This document shows, one piece after another, positions 17,361 through 28,600 of a stretch of DNA of 64,000 bases. The notes under the pieces were generated by a model that was given only the letters and a program-made list of their open reading frames with translations, had not been told where the DNA came from and ran no database searches. The number at the start of each line of letters is the position of its first letter. Positions within the stretch are counted from its first letter, which is position 1. The position numbers were made by a program, and so were the translations under genes. Source of the DNA: Flavobacteriales bacterium (GTDB taxonomy: Bacteria; Bacteroidota; Bacteroidia; Flavobacteriales_F; PHOS-HE28); assembly GCA_016703005.1 (NCBI GenBank), contig JADJCX010000015.1, positions 1 through 64,000 of the forward strand, given 5' to 3'.

Positions 17361-17368
17361 TAGCTTCG
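17361..17368 (+). promoter_or_regulatory. Candidate -7 element for katG
   Basis: TAGCTTCG lies 77 bp before the katG ATG and just downstream of the candidate OxyR operator, a position suitable for activation. Confidence 0.35.
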
Positions 17369-17445
17369 GCCTCCCTCTACCACTTTTGGAACGCGCACCG
17401 GCCCTCGCGGGAAAGCGGCTCAACGAACAACCGAGAAACAATACC

Positions 17446-19689
17446 ATGGATAAGAACCCTCAACACGGCGCCACACTCGAAGCCGGTCAACCCACCAACG
17501 GCGCAGGCAAATGCCCCGTCATTCACGGCGCCATGCGCAACCCCGTTGCGGGCCGCGGTATGGGCAACCGCGAGTGGTGGCCCAATAACCTCAACCTCGG
17601 CATCCTGCACCAGCATGCTCCGGCATCGAACCCAATGGGCCCGGATTTCGATTACGCGGAGGCGTTCAAAAAGCTCGACTACAAGGCACTGAAGGCAGAC
17701 CTCACGAAGTTGATGACGGACTCGCAAGACTGGTGGCCCGCCGACTGGGGACACTACGGCGGCCTCATGATCCGCATGGCCTGGCACGCCGCAGGCACCT
17801 ATCGTACGGCGGATGGTCGCGGCGGTGCCGGCACTGGCAACCAGCGTTTCGCGCCCCTCAATAGCTGGCCCGATAACGGTAACCTCGACAAGGCGCGCCG
17901 ACTCTTGTGGCCCATCAAGCAGAAGTATGGCAACAGCATTTCCTGGGCCGACCTCATGATCCTCGCGGGCAACGTGGCGCTGGAATCCATGGGATTCAAA
18001 ACCTTCGGTTTCGGTGGTGGCCGCGCCGACATCTGGCAACCCGAGGAGGACATCTATTGGGGCGCTGAGACCGAGTGGCTCGCCACGAGCGACAAGGCCA
18101 ATAGCCGCTACTCCGGCCTACGCGAATTGGAGAATCCGCTCGCCGCAGTGCAAATGGGTCTCATCTACGTGAACCCGCAAGGCCCGGACGGCAACCCCGA
18201 TCCTGTGGCGAGCGGCCGTGATGTGCGCGAGACCTTCAAGCGCATGGCGATGAACGATGAAGAGACCGTGGCACTCACCGCCGGTGGTCACACCTTCGGG
18301 AAGATGCACGGCGCGGGTGATGCGGCACTCGTTGGCGTTGAACCTGAAGGCGCCCCCATCGAAGCACAAGGCTTCGGCTGGCTCAGCAAACATGGCAGTG
18401 GCAAAGGCGGTGATGCGATCACGAGCGGACTCGAGGGCGCGTGGAAACCGAACCCCACCACGTGGGACAACGGCTACTTCGACATGCTCTTCGGCTACGA
18501 GTGGGAACTGACCAAGAGCCCCGCCGGTGCGCACCAATGGGTGGCGAAGGATTGCAAGCCGGAGCACCTGATCCCCGATGCGCACGACGCGAACAAGAAG
18601 CATCCGCCGATGATGACGACGGCGGACCTCTCCCTGCGCTTCGATCCCGCTTACGAGAAGATCTCGCGCCGCTTCCACCAGGATCCGCAGGCCTTTGCCG
18701 ATGCCTTTGCACGCGCATGGTTCAAGCTCACGCACCGCGACATGGGCCCGAAGAGCCTCTACCTCGGACCTGAGGTGCCGACTGAAGAACTGATCTGGCA
18801 GGATCCGATCCCAGCCGTTGATCACAAACTCATCGACGCTGCCGACATCGCTGCGCTGAAGAGCAAGATCCTCGCTTCCGGGTTGAGCGTGTCCGAACTC
18901 GTATCCACCGCATGGGCCTCGGCTTCCACCTTCCGCGGCAGCGACCGGCGCGGGGGCGCGAACGGAGCACGCGTGAGACTTGCACCGCAGAAGTTCTGGG
19001 AGGTGAACGATCCAGCACAGCTTGGCAAAGTGCTCAGCGCGTTGGAGAAGATCCAGAAGGAATTCAACGCAACCGGTAAGAAGGTCTCGCTCGCGGATCT
19101 GATCGTACTCGGCGGTTGCGCCGCCGTTGAGAAAGCCGCCAAGGATGCTGGTCATAACGTGACGGTGCCCTTCACGCCCGGCCGCATGGACGCTTCACAA
19201 GAGCAGACCGATGTGGAGAGCTTCGCCACAATGGAACCGCAAGCCGATGGCTTCCGCAACTACCAGAAGAAGACCTACAGTGTGCCGGCTGAAGAGATGC
19301 TCATCGACCGTGCGCAGCTGCTCACGCTGAGCGCGCCGGAGATGACGGTGCTGGTCGGCGGTCTGCGGGTGCTCGGCGCCAATGCCAAGGGCTCCAAGCA
19401 CGGTGTGTTCACCGAGCGCGTGGGCCAGTTGACCAACGACTTCTTCGTGAACCTGCTGGACATGGGGCACGCTTGGGCACCGAAGTCCGGTGAAGAAGGC
19501 ATCTACGGAAGCCACGACCGCAAGAACGGCGACCGCAAATGGATCGGCACACGTGTGGATCTCGTCTTCGGTTCCAACTCACAGTTGCGCGCACTCGCCG
19601 AAGTGTACGCGCAAGCCGATGCCAAGGAGAAGTTCGTGAAGGACTTCGTGAAGGCGTGGGTGAAGGTGATGGAGTTGGGGCGGTGGGGC

Positions 19690-19700
<11 letters not shown>
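17446..19700 (+). CDS. katG: Catalase-peroxidase KatG (last residues lost in poly-G tract)
   Basis: About 745 residues of a bifunctional haem catalase-peroxidase can be read. The N-terminal domain has the distal active site RMAWHAAGTYR with the Trp-Tyr-Met crosslink partners (W in MAWH; Y and M further on), and the proximal His in ALTAGGHTFGKMHG. The C-terminal duplicated domain follows (LVSTAWASASTFRGSDRRGG). The family normally ends about five residues after the VKAWVKVMEL block, so almost the whole enzyme is present. From about 19685 bases turn progressively to G and the true stop is not readable. The ATG at 17446 (MDKNPQHG) fits the family. It is divergent from and probably activated by oxyR. 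Confidence 0.93.
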
Positions 19701-20010
<310 letters not shown>

Positions 20011-20015
20011 TCTCG

Positions 20016-20050
20016 AACGCCTCCGACTTGTCGGGGGCGTTTTCTTTTTT
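20016..20050 (+). terminator. Rho-independent terminator (probably of katG)
   Basis: AACGCCTCCGA pairs with TCGGGGGCGTT across a CTTG loop (11 pairs including one G-T), followed by TTCTTTTTT. It is on the plus strand, just after the poly-G tract, so it most likely ends the katG transcript. Confidence 0.8.
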
Positions 20051-20127
20051 GCCGACCGCGTTGCGCAGCGCCGAACCCCTAGCTTATTGGCCTGCGACTT
20101 GCCGGAAAATCCGTCAAGCGTACAACC

Positions 20128-20460
20128 ATGAAACGCGAACTGCACAACGACAACGAGACCCTTGCGGTCGAGAACGGGACATTCATCATCAAAGGCCGCG
20201 CATCGGGGCGGTTGGACGTGCGCAAGCGCACGCTGCGCTCCTTCGTGGAGGGTGCGTTCCGCACGGCCATCGAAGGGCGGCAAGTGGAAGAACTGCTGCT
20301 GCACTTGGGGCCCTTCTTCATGTGGCGCATTGAAACGGGCGCGCTCAACAACTTCGATGCAGCGCTGAAGGAAGCCCTAGCCGAGAGCGACGACGAGTTG
20401 GTGCTCTTCAGCGATCGCGGGGAGTTGAACACACGGTTGAAGGTGGTGGCGATCTATTGA
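20128..20460 (+). CDS. Small cytoplasmic protein of unknown function
   Basis: The 110-residue protein begins MKRELHNDNETLAVENGTFI and has no signal peptide or membrane helix. Its composition (charged, alternating, with a central FRTAIEGRQVEELLLHLGPFFM and a C-terminal LKVVAIY strand) is that of a folded cytoplasmic protein. No family is recognised. It starts about 80 bp after the terminator and stands alone between katG and the CHU_C gene, on the plus strand. Confidence 0.6.
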   Translation: MKRELHNDNETLAVENGTFIIKGRASGRLDVRKRTLRSFVEGAFRTAIEGRQVEELLLHLGPFFMWRIETGALNNFDAALKEALAESDDELVLFSDRGELNTRLKVVAIY

Positions 20461-20545
20461 GGCCCCCTGACTCCCCTTCCCCGGTCCACACGCCCATGTG
20501 GGCAACTTGGAGGGTGCTTGTTGCGGTAGCCTTCGGGGCTGCTTC

Positions 20546-20552
20546 TACTTTG
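20546..20552 (+). promoter_or_regulatory. Candidate -7 element for the CHU_C/PorP/SprB locus
   Basis: TACTTTG with a TTG about 22 bp upstream resembles a Bacteroidota promoter. It lies 51 bp before the ATG at 20604 and would be the first promoter of the cluster. Confidence 0.35.
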
Positions 20553-20603
20553 TTGCTTGTGGAGACGTGTACGATCGCGACGGTCGGCGCGTCTCAGTGG
20601 ACG

Positions 20604-21595
20604 ATGCTGAGAGCGACTTCCCTGATCACCGGTCTGTTGGCCGCTGCCCTGTGCATGGCGCAACCCCCAACGACGATTGCAACGACGCGGCCTTGCTGTG
20701 CGCCGACCAGCCGCTTACTGGCAACAACACCGGCGCCACGGGCTGGCCGGGCTTCTGCCCCGGCACCAGCAATGTGGTGTGGTACAGCTTCACCACCAAT
20801 AACCAGGGCGGCACCGTGGATGTCGCGGTAAGCGGGATCGATTGCCCCAATGTGGCGGGCATGGACAATGAGCTGAGCGTGATCCTGCTGAGCGGCGATG
20901 GCAGTTGCCTGCCTGCCAGCTTCGATGCCGAAAGCGCGTGCGTGGCCGATTCGGTGGACTTCATGATGACGAGCGATCCGCTGGCACCCAACACGCAGTA
21001 CTGGGTGGTGATCGCCGGTGAGCAGGACAACGGGGCCACGCAAGCCGCGCAATGCGATTTCAATGTGGAGATCACCGGGCCGGGTGCCGATATCGTGGGC
21101 GTGGACTTCAACGCGGGACCCGATGTGGAGATCGGCGAAGGGCAGACCATACAGCTCGATGCCACCGGCGGCACCACCTACAGCTGGACACCGAACACAG
21201 GTCTATCGGACGATAACGTGGAGGATCCCTTCGCCACACCGAACGAAACGACACTGTACTCGGTGACCACCACGATCGACGGCTGCACTTACACGGACGA
21301 GGTGCTGGTGGAAGTCATACGCCTCATTGAGATCATCAACACCTTCACGCCGAACGGCGATGGCATCAACGATACGTGGACCATCCGCGACATTGAGGAT
21401 TACCCGAACGCCCGCATCATCGTGTACGATCGCTGGGGCCAGCGCGTGTACAGCACCACCGGCTACGACGAGCCTTGGGACGGCACCAACGACGGTGCGA
21501 AGCTGCCCACGGCCACCTACTACTATCACATCCAGTTGAACAAGTTGGAGGGACAAGTGCCGCCGTTCACGGGTTCAGTATCCATTATCCGATGA
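20604..21595 (+). CDS. Secreted protein with gliding-motility-associated C-terminal (CHU_C) domain, one frame break
   Basis: The signal peptide (MLRATSLITGLLAAALCMA, cut before Q) is in a different frame from the rest. One missing C in the C5 run at about 20662-20666 would join AQ to PNDDCNDAALLCADQ. The mature part has a jelly-roll-like segment with NVVWYSFTTNNQGG and VDFMMTSDPLAPNTQYWVVI, seen in many Bacteroidota surface proteins. A short Ig/PKD-like stretch (FNAGPDVEIGEGQTIQLDAT) follows, then a CHU_C domain (NTFTPNGDGINDTW ... YYYHIQLN). CHU_C is a type B T9SS export signal. Restored length is about 330 residues. Its stop overlaps a possible ATG of the next gene (ATGA). Confidence 0.8.
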
Positions 21596-21620
21596 GTGTG
21601 AGAGCGGCTGTTGGTTGTTG

Positions 21621-21700
21621 GTTGGTGGTTGCTGGGCGCGGAATGCGCATGCATGGCCGGTTGCTTGCGCTCTTGGCACTAACAACCATCAACCACCAAC
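21621..21700 (+). repeat. 11-bp inverted repeat spanning the PorP start region
   Basis: GTTGGTGGTTG (21621-21631) and CAACCACCAAC (21690-21700) are exact reverse complements 58 bp apart. They straddle the ATG at 21643 and the signal-peptide codons, so an mRNA hairpin could affect translation of the PorP gene. Confidence 0.4.
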
Positions 21701-22600
21701 TATCCACCACACAAGCCCAGCAGATCAGCCAGTACACGCAGTACGTGTTCAACCACTACAGCGTGCAACCGGCCGTGGCGGGCAGCAAGGATTGTTTCGA
21801 CGGTCGGCTGGGTTTCCGCCGGCAGTGGGGTGGCATCCAAGGAATGCCCGTTACAGCGTGGGCCACTATACACGGGGCGTTGCGCAGCAAGAAGCCCTTC
21901 GTGAAGAACAAGCACGGTTTCGGCGTGAACATCGAAGCCGATGATACCGGGCCGATCGGCTACCCGCATTTCTACCTCGGCTGGGCCTACCACATGCAAA
22001 TGGGCCAGGACTACATGCTGAGCATGGGCCTGTTCGCCGGGTTGAAGCAGTTCAAACTGGATCTGGGCGAGGTGACCTTGGACAACCCGAACGACCCTGC
22101 GGTAACGGGCAACAAAAGCGTGATGGTGTGGCCGGAGATCGCGCCGGGCATCTGGGCCTACGGAAAGAATTTCTGGTTGGGCGCCAGCATGTTCGGCACC
22201 TTCAACAACCCGATCACGTGGCGTTGGCACCGACAGCCGCTACACGCGCCACTACTTGTTGAGCGCCGGTTACCGCTATCGCATCGGCAAGAAGACGGCC
22301 TTCATCCCGAGCACATTGTGGAAGATCAGTCCAGGTTCGCCCATGGCCATGGACATCAACGTGCAAATGGAATGGGTGAAGAAAGTGGCGGTGGGCGTGA
22401 GCTACCGCAACGTGGATGCCTTCGCCGTCATGGGGCGCATCAACTTCATGAAGTACTTCTCGCTCGGATACAGCTACGACATCACCACCAGCTTGTTGCG
22501 CCAAGGCAGTAGCAATACGCACGAGATCATCCTTGGTATCACTCCCTGTCCGCCCGATGCGGGCCGCCGAAGTCCGGTGGCCTGCCCCGTGTGGGAATAG
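21643..22600 (+). CDS. PorP/SprF-family T9SS outer-membrane protein (one frame break)
   Basis: The protein of about 318 residues shows the PorP/SprF N-terminal signature ISQYTQYVFNHYSVQPAVAG after a signal peptide cut before QQ. FRRQWGGIQGMPVTAW follows, and the C-terminal FSLGYSYDITTS...NTHEIILGI strand pair is typical. PorP/SprF barrels help export or anchor type B CTD proteins such as SprB. Coding changes frame near 22218 (before DSRYTRHYLLSAGYRYR), probably an indel. The start at 21643 gives a compact signal peptide; an ATG at 21592 overlapping the previous stop is the alternative. It sits between two CHU_C proteins, consistent with co-operation. Confidence 0.88.
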
Positions 22601-22612
22601 AAACGGAACAGC

Positions 22613-25600
22613 ATGAACAGATCAGGCCTCACCCTACTCTCGAGCATCGCATCGGCAACCCTGTTGCTGTGCGCCACCATGGCCCAAGCGCAAACGCGCG
22701 AGCACGGCGGACAAGTGCGCTATTGGGTTGGAGGCAGCGGCAATTGGGAGAATGCCGACCACTGGAGCCTGCAAGCCAACGGCGTCGGCGGGGCTGGTGC
22801 GCCCGGTTCCAATGACAATGCGGTGATCGACCCGAGCGGCGCGGTGGCGGTGTCCATACCTCTTGATGCCGAATGCAAGAGCTTGCTCGTTGTGGGCGAC
22901 AACGGCCCAGTGACCATTGCCGGGCTGAGCAAGAGCACGCTGCGCATCGGCGGCGATTGGACGTTGAACGGCGATGTGATCTGGCAACATCCCGGCAGTG
23001 TATTACTGAACGCACGCGAGGGTGAGCATGCCTTGGCCACCGGTGCGGTGATGATCCACAGCGATGTGATCACCGGCGGGGACGCTACATGGTACATGAC
23101 CGGTGCATTGGTGATCGCCGATGATCGTTCGCTGATCCTGCGCAAGGGAACACTGCGCACCAACGATCGCGTGATGCAAGTGGGCAAGCTCTGCTCGGAA
23201 GGTCGCGGTGCGAAGCGCTTGGAGGCCGGTGGTGCCATCATCATGGCCAAGGTGTTCGAAGCCGGAAGCTTTAAAGCCGATGTGGATGGAGGAAGCCCCG
23301 GCCTGCTGGTGGCCGGCGAAGCCACGGATTGGGATGGCCGTCCGGTGGATGCTGAGCAGATGCTGCGCTCCGCGGTGAACTGCGGGACCGGTGCCGGACA
23401 AACGCCCTTCCAAGTGGTGGCCTCGTGCACCAGCAACTTCAACGGCTTCTGTGTAAGCTGCAACGACGCGTGCGATGGTGCCGTGACCGTGACCATCAAC
23501 GGTGGAGTGAGCCCGTTCAACATCCAGTGGCAGGGCGGTCCGAACACGCCGAACTGGAGCGGTCTGTGCGCGGGCAACCGTCTGGTTGTGGTAACGGATC
23601 TGGGCCAAGGCGTGGGCTGTTTCGCGAGCGTGAACGTTACCGAGCCGCCGCCGATCAGCGTGCTGTTCTTCGGACTGAACCCACCGAGCTGCGCCAACTC
23701 GTGCAACGGTAGCGCGATAACCTTCCCCGGTGGTGGTGCTGGCGATCCGAACAACTTCGCCTACAACTGGAACGGCGGAGTGGAGACATCGCCGAACCCC
23801 ACACAACTGTGTGCCGGTGTGAACACGTTGACGATCACCGACGAGAACAACTGTGTGTTCGATACCACCTTCACACTGAACGTTCAGCCGATCGTGGTGG
23901 TGCCTACCAGCACCAACGCCACCTGCTTCGGCGATTGCGATGGAACAGCGAGTGTGGTGGTGACCGGCGGCACCGGCACCATCGACTACGACTGGACGCC
24001 CGATCCGCCACCAGGCGGCGGCGAAGGCACGCCGAATGCGAGCCTGTTGTGCGCCGGTAATTGGAGCGTGCTCATTTCGGACGACAACGGTTGTGACACC
24101 ACCGTTGCATTCGTTATTACCGAACCGTTGCCCATTGTACCGAACGTAACGGCCACGCCTGCAACGTGCGCGAACAATTGCGATGGCACTGCCACCGCCG
24201 CCCCCACCGGCGGCTTGGGCACTTACGATTTCCTGTGGACACCCGGCGGACAGACAACCGCCACCGCGACCGGTCTCTGCCCGGGCAACTACACAGTGCT
24301 GATCACCGACCAACCCAGCGGCTGCGATACGTTGGTTCCCGTGGTGATCACCGCGCCCCTGCCGATCATACCGAACCTCACCATCACCGATGCCTCGTGC
24401 AGTGATGTGTGCAATGGCACGGTGGTCTGTTTCCCACAGGGCGGAACCGGTGCATACTCGTTCCTGTGGGCACCGGGTGCGGTCATTGGGCAAGGCACTC
24501 CGACAGCTTCGAACCTGTGCCCCGGAAACTACACTGTACTGATCACCGACGCGGCGGGCTGCGACACGTTGGTACCCTTCACCATCAACGCGCCGCCTGC
24601 CATTGTTCCCGACACGTCATGGACGGATGTCACATGTGCAGGTCTTTGCGATGGAACCGCTAATGCACCGGCTGTCGGCGGCACGGGCCTGCTCATCTAC
24701 GTGTGGAGCCCTGCCGTTGCCGGCCAAGGAACACCGTTCGCAACACAGCTCTGCGCGGGCAACTACAGCGTTACCATCAGTGATGTGAACGGCTGCGACA
24801 CCACGGTAACGTTCACCATTGCCGAGCCACCGCCGATCACAGCCGTGCCAACGATCACGAACGCTTCGTGCAACGGCACCTGCGATGGCGCGGCCGATGT
24901 GCTGGTGAGCGGAGGCACCGGCACATTGCAATACGTGTGGGCGCCACAACCGGGAGCCGGCCAGGGCACACCGAACGCGAGCCAGATGTGCCCGGGCAAC
25001 TATACACTCACCGTCACCGACGCGAATGACTGCGAGTTGGTGGTGCCGATCACCATTGCCGAGCCACCGCCCTTCGTGGTCACGTTGACGGTTACACCTG
25101 CGTCGTGCTCGAATGCGTGCGATGGCGCGGTGGATGCTGTAGTGACCGGTGGCACACCCTTGTACGATTTCATTTGGACGCCTGCACCAACCCTCGGACA
25201 AGGAACGGCGAATGCCAGTGGTTTCTGTCCTGGGCCTGGCACCGTGCTGATCACGGATGACGCTGGTTGCGATACGCTCATCAACTTCATCATCCTCGCG
25301 CCGACGCCGATCCTTCCCAATGAGACCGTGACGAATGTGACGTGCAACGACGGCAATGACGGTAGCATCATCACCAATCCCACGGGCGGATCCGGTGCTG
25401 CATTCACCTTTTTGTGGGCACCTCCGCCTCCCGCGGGTCAAGGAACAAATGCCGCCACTGGATTGACCGCAGGCACTTGGAGCGTAACGATCAGCGATGG
25501 CAGTTGCGACACTACGTTGACCGTCGTCATCACCGAACCGCCGCCGTTCGACATCAGCAGCACGGTTACCGATGCCACTTGCAACGGCGATTGCGATGGT

Positions 25601-28600
25601 GCGATCGATGTGCTGGCCACCGGTGGTGTGGGCGTGTTGGACTATGTATGGTCGCCAGCGGTTGCTGGGCAAGGCACGCCGAACGCCTCGCTCTTGTGCG
25701 CTGGCAATTACTCGCTCACCATAACCGATGATGCCGGCTGCGACACGACGCTCGCCTTCGTGATCCTGGAAGCACCACCACTGACACCAGCGCTGACCAC
25801 CACCACCGCAAGCTGCGGGGTGTGCGACGGAACAGCGACCATCGATAGCGTACCTGGTGCGGTGGGCATCATTACCTACGATTGGCAACCACCACCCGGC
25901 AACGGCCAAGGCACGGCGAACGCCACGGACTTCTGTCCCGGACCGTACACCGTTACGATCACGGACGGCAACGGCTGCGATACCACGTTGGCATTCGTCA
26001 TCAACACACCGAGCGGCATCACCGCCGTGACTTCCCAATCGAACGAGAGCTGCGCCGGCGCGTGTGACGGTACCGCGAGCGCCATTGCCGGTGGTGGTTT
26101 GCCGGGATACACATACGACTGGAGCCCGCAACCGCCCACCGGTCAAGGCACCGATACGGCGAGCGACCTCTGTCCCGGCACGTGGAACCTCACCATCAGC
26201 GACGCAGCGCAATGCGACACGACCATCGTGTTCATCATCACCGGACCGCTGACGATCCTCCCCAACGAGACCTTCACCAACGAAACGTGCAATGGCCCTT
26301 GTGATGGAACGGCTGCCGTGAATCCCGCCGGTGGCAGCGGAGTGGGTTTCACCGTGCTCTGGAATCCAGGTGGACAGACCACGCCGAGCATCTCCGGCTT
26401 GTGTGCCGGCATCTACACTGCCACCATCCTGGACGACACAGGCTGTGACACGACGGTCACCATCACCATCCTACCGGAACAACCGGTGAGCGCGAGCATA
26501 ACGGTTACCAACGGCTTGTGTCATGGCGAATGCAACGGGGCTGTGTTGGTAACCGCCAGCGGTGGTACGGGACCATACAGCTACTTCTGGACACCTGTTC
26601 CACAGAACGGACAAGGCGATAGCACCGCAACAGGTCTATGCGAAGGTGGAGGTAACGTGATCGTTACGGATGCGAACGGATGCGACACCACGCTCTTCTT
26701 CGACATCTTCAAGCCGGGCCCCATCATCCCCAACTTGGTGGTGGAACCCGAGGATTGCAGTGGTGCTTGTTCCGGACAAGCAGCCGTATTCCCCTTCGGT
26801 GGCACGGGCAGCTTCACTTACGATTGGCAGCCGGGCGGACTTACCACCAACGTTGTAACCGGCCTCTGCGCGGGTAACTACACCGTCACCGTAACGGACT
26901 CTGTTGGATGCGACACTCTGGTGGCCTTCACCGTGGAGCCCTTCTCCCCCATCATCCCCAATTTCAGCACCACACCAGAGACATGTGTCGGATCATGCGA
27001 CGGAACGCTCACGTTCGGGCCCAACGGGTGGTGAGTTCCCGTACACGTACTTCTGGGACCCCGTTCCACCGAACGGACAGAACGTGCAGCAGGGCACGGG
27101 TCTGTGCGCAGGTGTGTACAACGTGACCATCACCGATGCAAGCGGTTGCGATACGACAGCGAGCGCATTGATCACAGGGCCACAACCCTTCGATCTGAAT
27201 GCGACGGTAACGAACGTGCTCTGCAACGGCGACTGCAACGGCAGCGTGGTGCTGTTCCCAACGGGCGGCACACAGCCGTACACCTATACATGGAGCCCAA
27301 TACCGCCTAACGGCCAGGGGCTGCCGATCGCCACGGACCTGTGCCCGGGCACCATCACCGTTACGGTGGCCGACGACAACGGCTGCGATACCACCGTGAC
27401 CTTCACGATCACCGAACCGCTGCCACTGGCTGCCAATGGTAGCAGCACCGAAAGCCAGTGCCAACTCTGCAACGGCACGGCAACCGTGGCGCCCACTGGC
27501 GGTACCACGCCCTACTTGATCGTGTGGACCGATGCCAACCTGAACCTCGTTGGTTTCGGCACCACGGTTACGAACCTGTGCGCCGGTGTGTACACGGCGA
27601 GCATCGCCGATAGCGCGGGTTGCTTCCTGCAACAAGCGGTTGCGGTTACCGATAGCGATGGCGAGGTGCTGACCGTTGTGGGCGGCATCACCTCCTGCCC
27701 GAACACCTGCGATGGTACCGTGGAAGTGCAATTCAACTGCAGCGATCCGCTGTGCGTGATCGCATGGTTCAACAGCAACGGTCTGCCGCTGTTCCAAAAT
27801 GGCAATACAGTGAGCGGCCTCTGCGCAGGCGACTACTTGGTGCAAGTGACCAACGCCAGCGGATGCGTGAGCATCGACACGGTGACCGTTACCACGCCAT
27901 CGCCGATCATTGCCAACATCAGCACCACACCGGTGACGTGTGCTGGCGATAGCACCGGCACTGCCACCTCCGGTCCAACTGGAGGTGTGCCCGGCTACGG
28001 CTTCAACTGGGGCCCGGATCCGATCACCGGCGATGGCACGCCACAAGTGACCGGTCTCGCAGCGGGTGTGTACACGTTGAACATTACAGACTTCAGCGGG
28101 TGCGATACCACGTACACTTTCCTCATTACTGAACCGTTGCCGATCACGGTGAACGCCGTGCAAACGGATCTGCTTTGTGCAGGCGATTGCAACGCGAGCA
28201 TTGTAGTAACGCCGAACGGCGGCACCGGTCTATTCACATTCGATTGGAATCCCGCCCCACCGAACGGCGACGGTACCAACGGTGCGTTCCAACTGTGCGC
28301 AGGTTCGTACGATCTGACGATCACCGACGCGAACGGCTGCGACACCACCGTTACGTATGTGATCGCGGAGCCGCAACCAATCACCCTCAGCGTTGCATCG
28401 ACACCGAGCACCTGCTTGATCTGCAATGGCACGGCCACGGCCACTACCGGTGGTGGCACGGGCAGCATCGTGGTAACGTGGACGCTTGGCGGTGCCCCCG
28501 TCGGAAACGGTGCTTCGCTGACCAACCTGTGTGCAGGAGTGTACACCGCTACCGCCACCGACGACAACGGATGCAGCACAAGCACCGCTGTTGTGATCAC

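Noticed and set aside
23003..26212. Long minus-strand frames (about 500 residues each) opposite the SprB-like gene
   Set aside because: They mirror the repeat units of the sense gene and have no protein-like features of their own.
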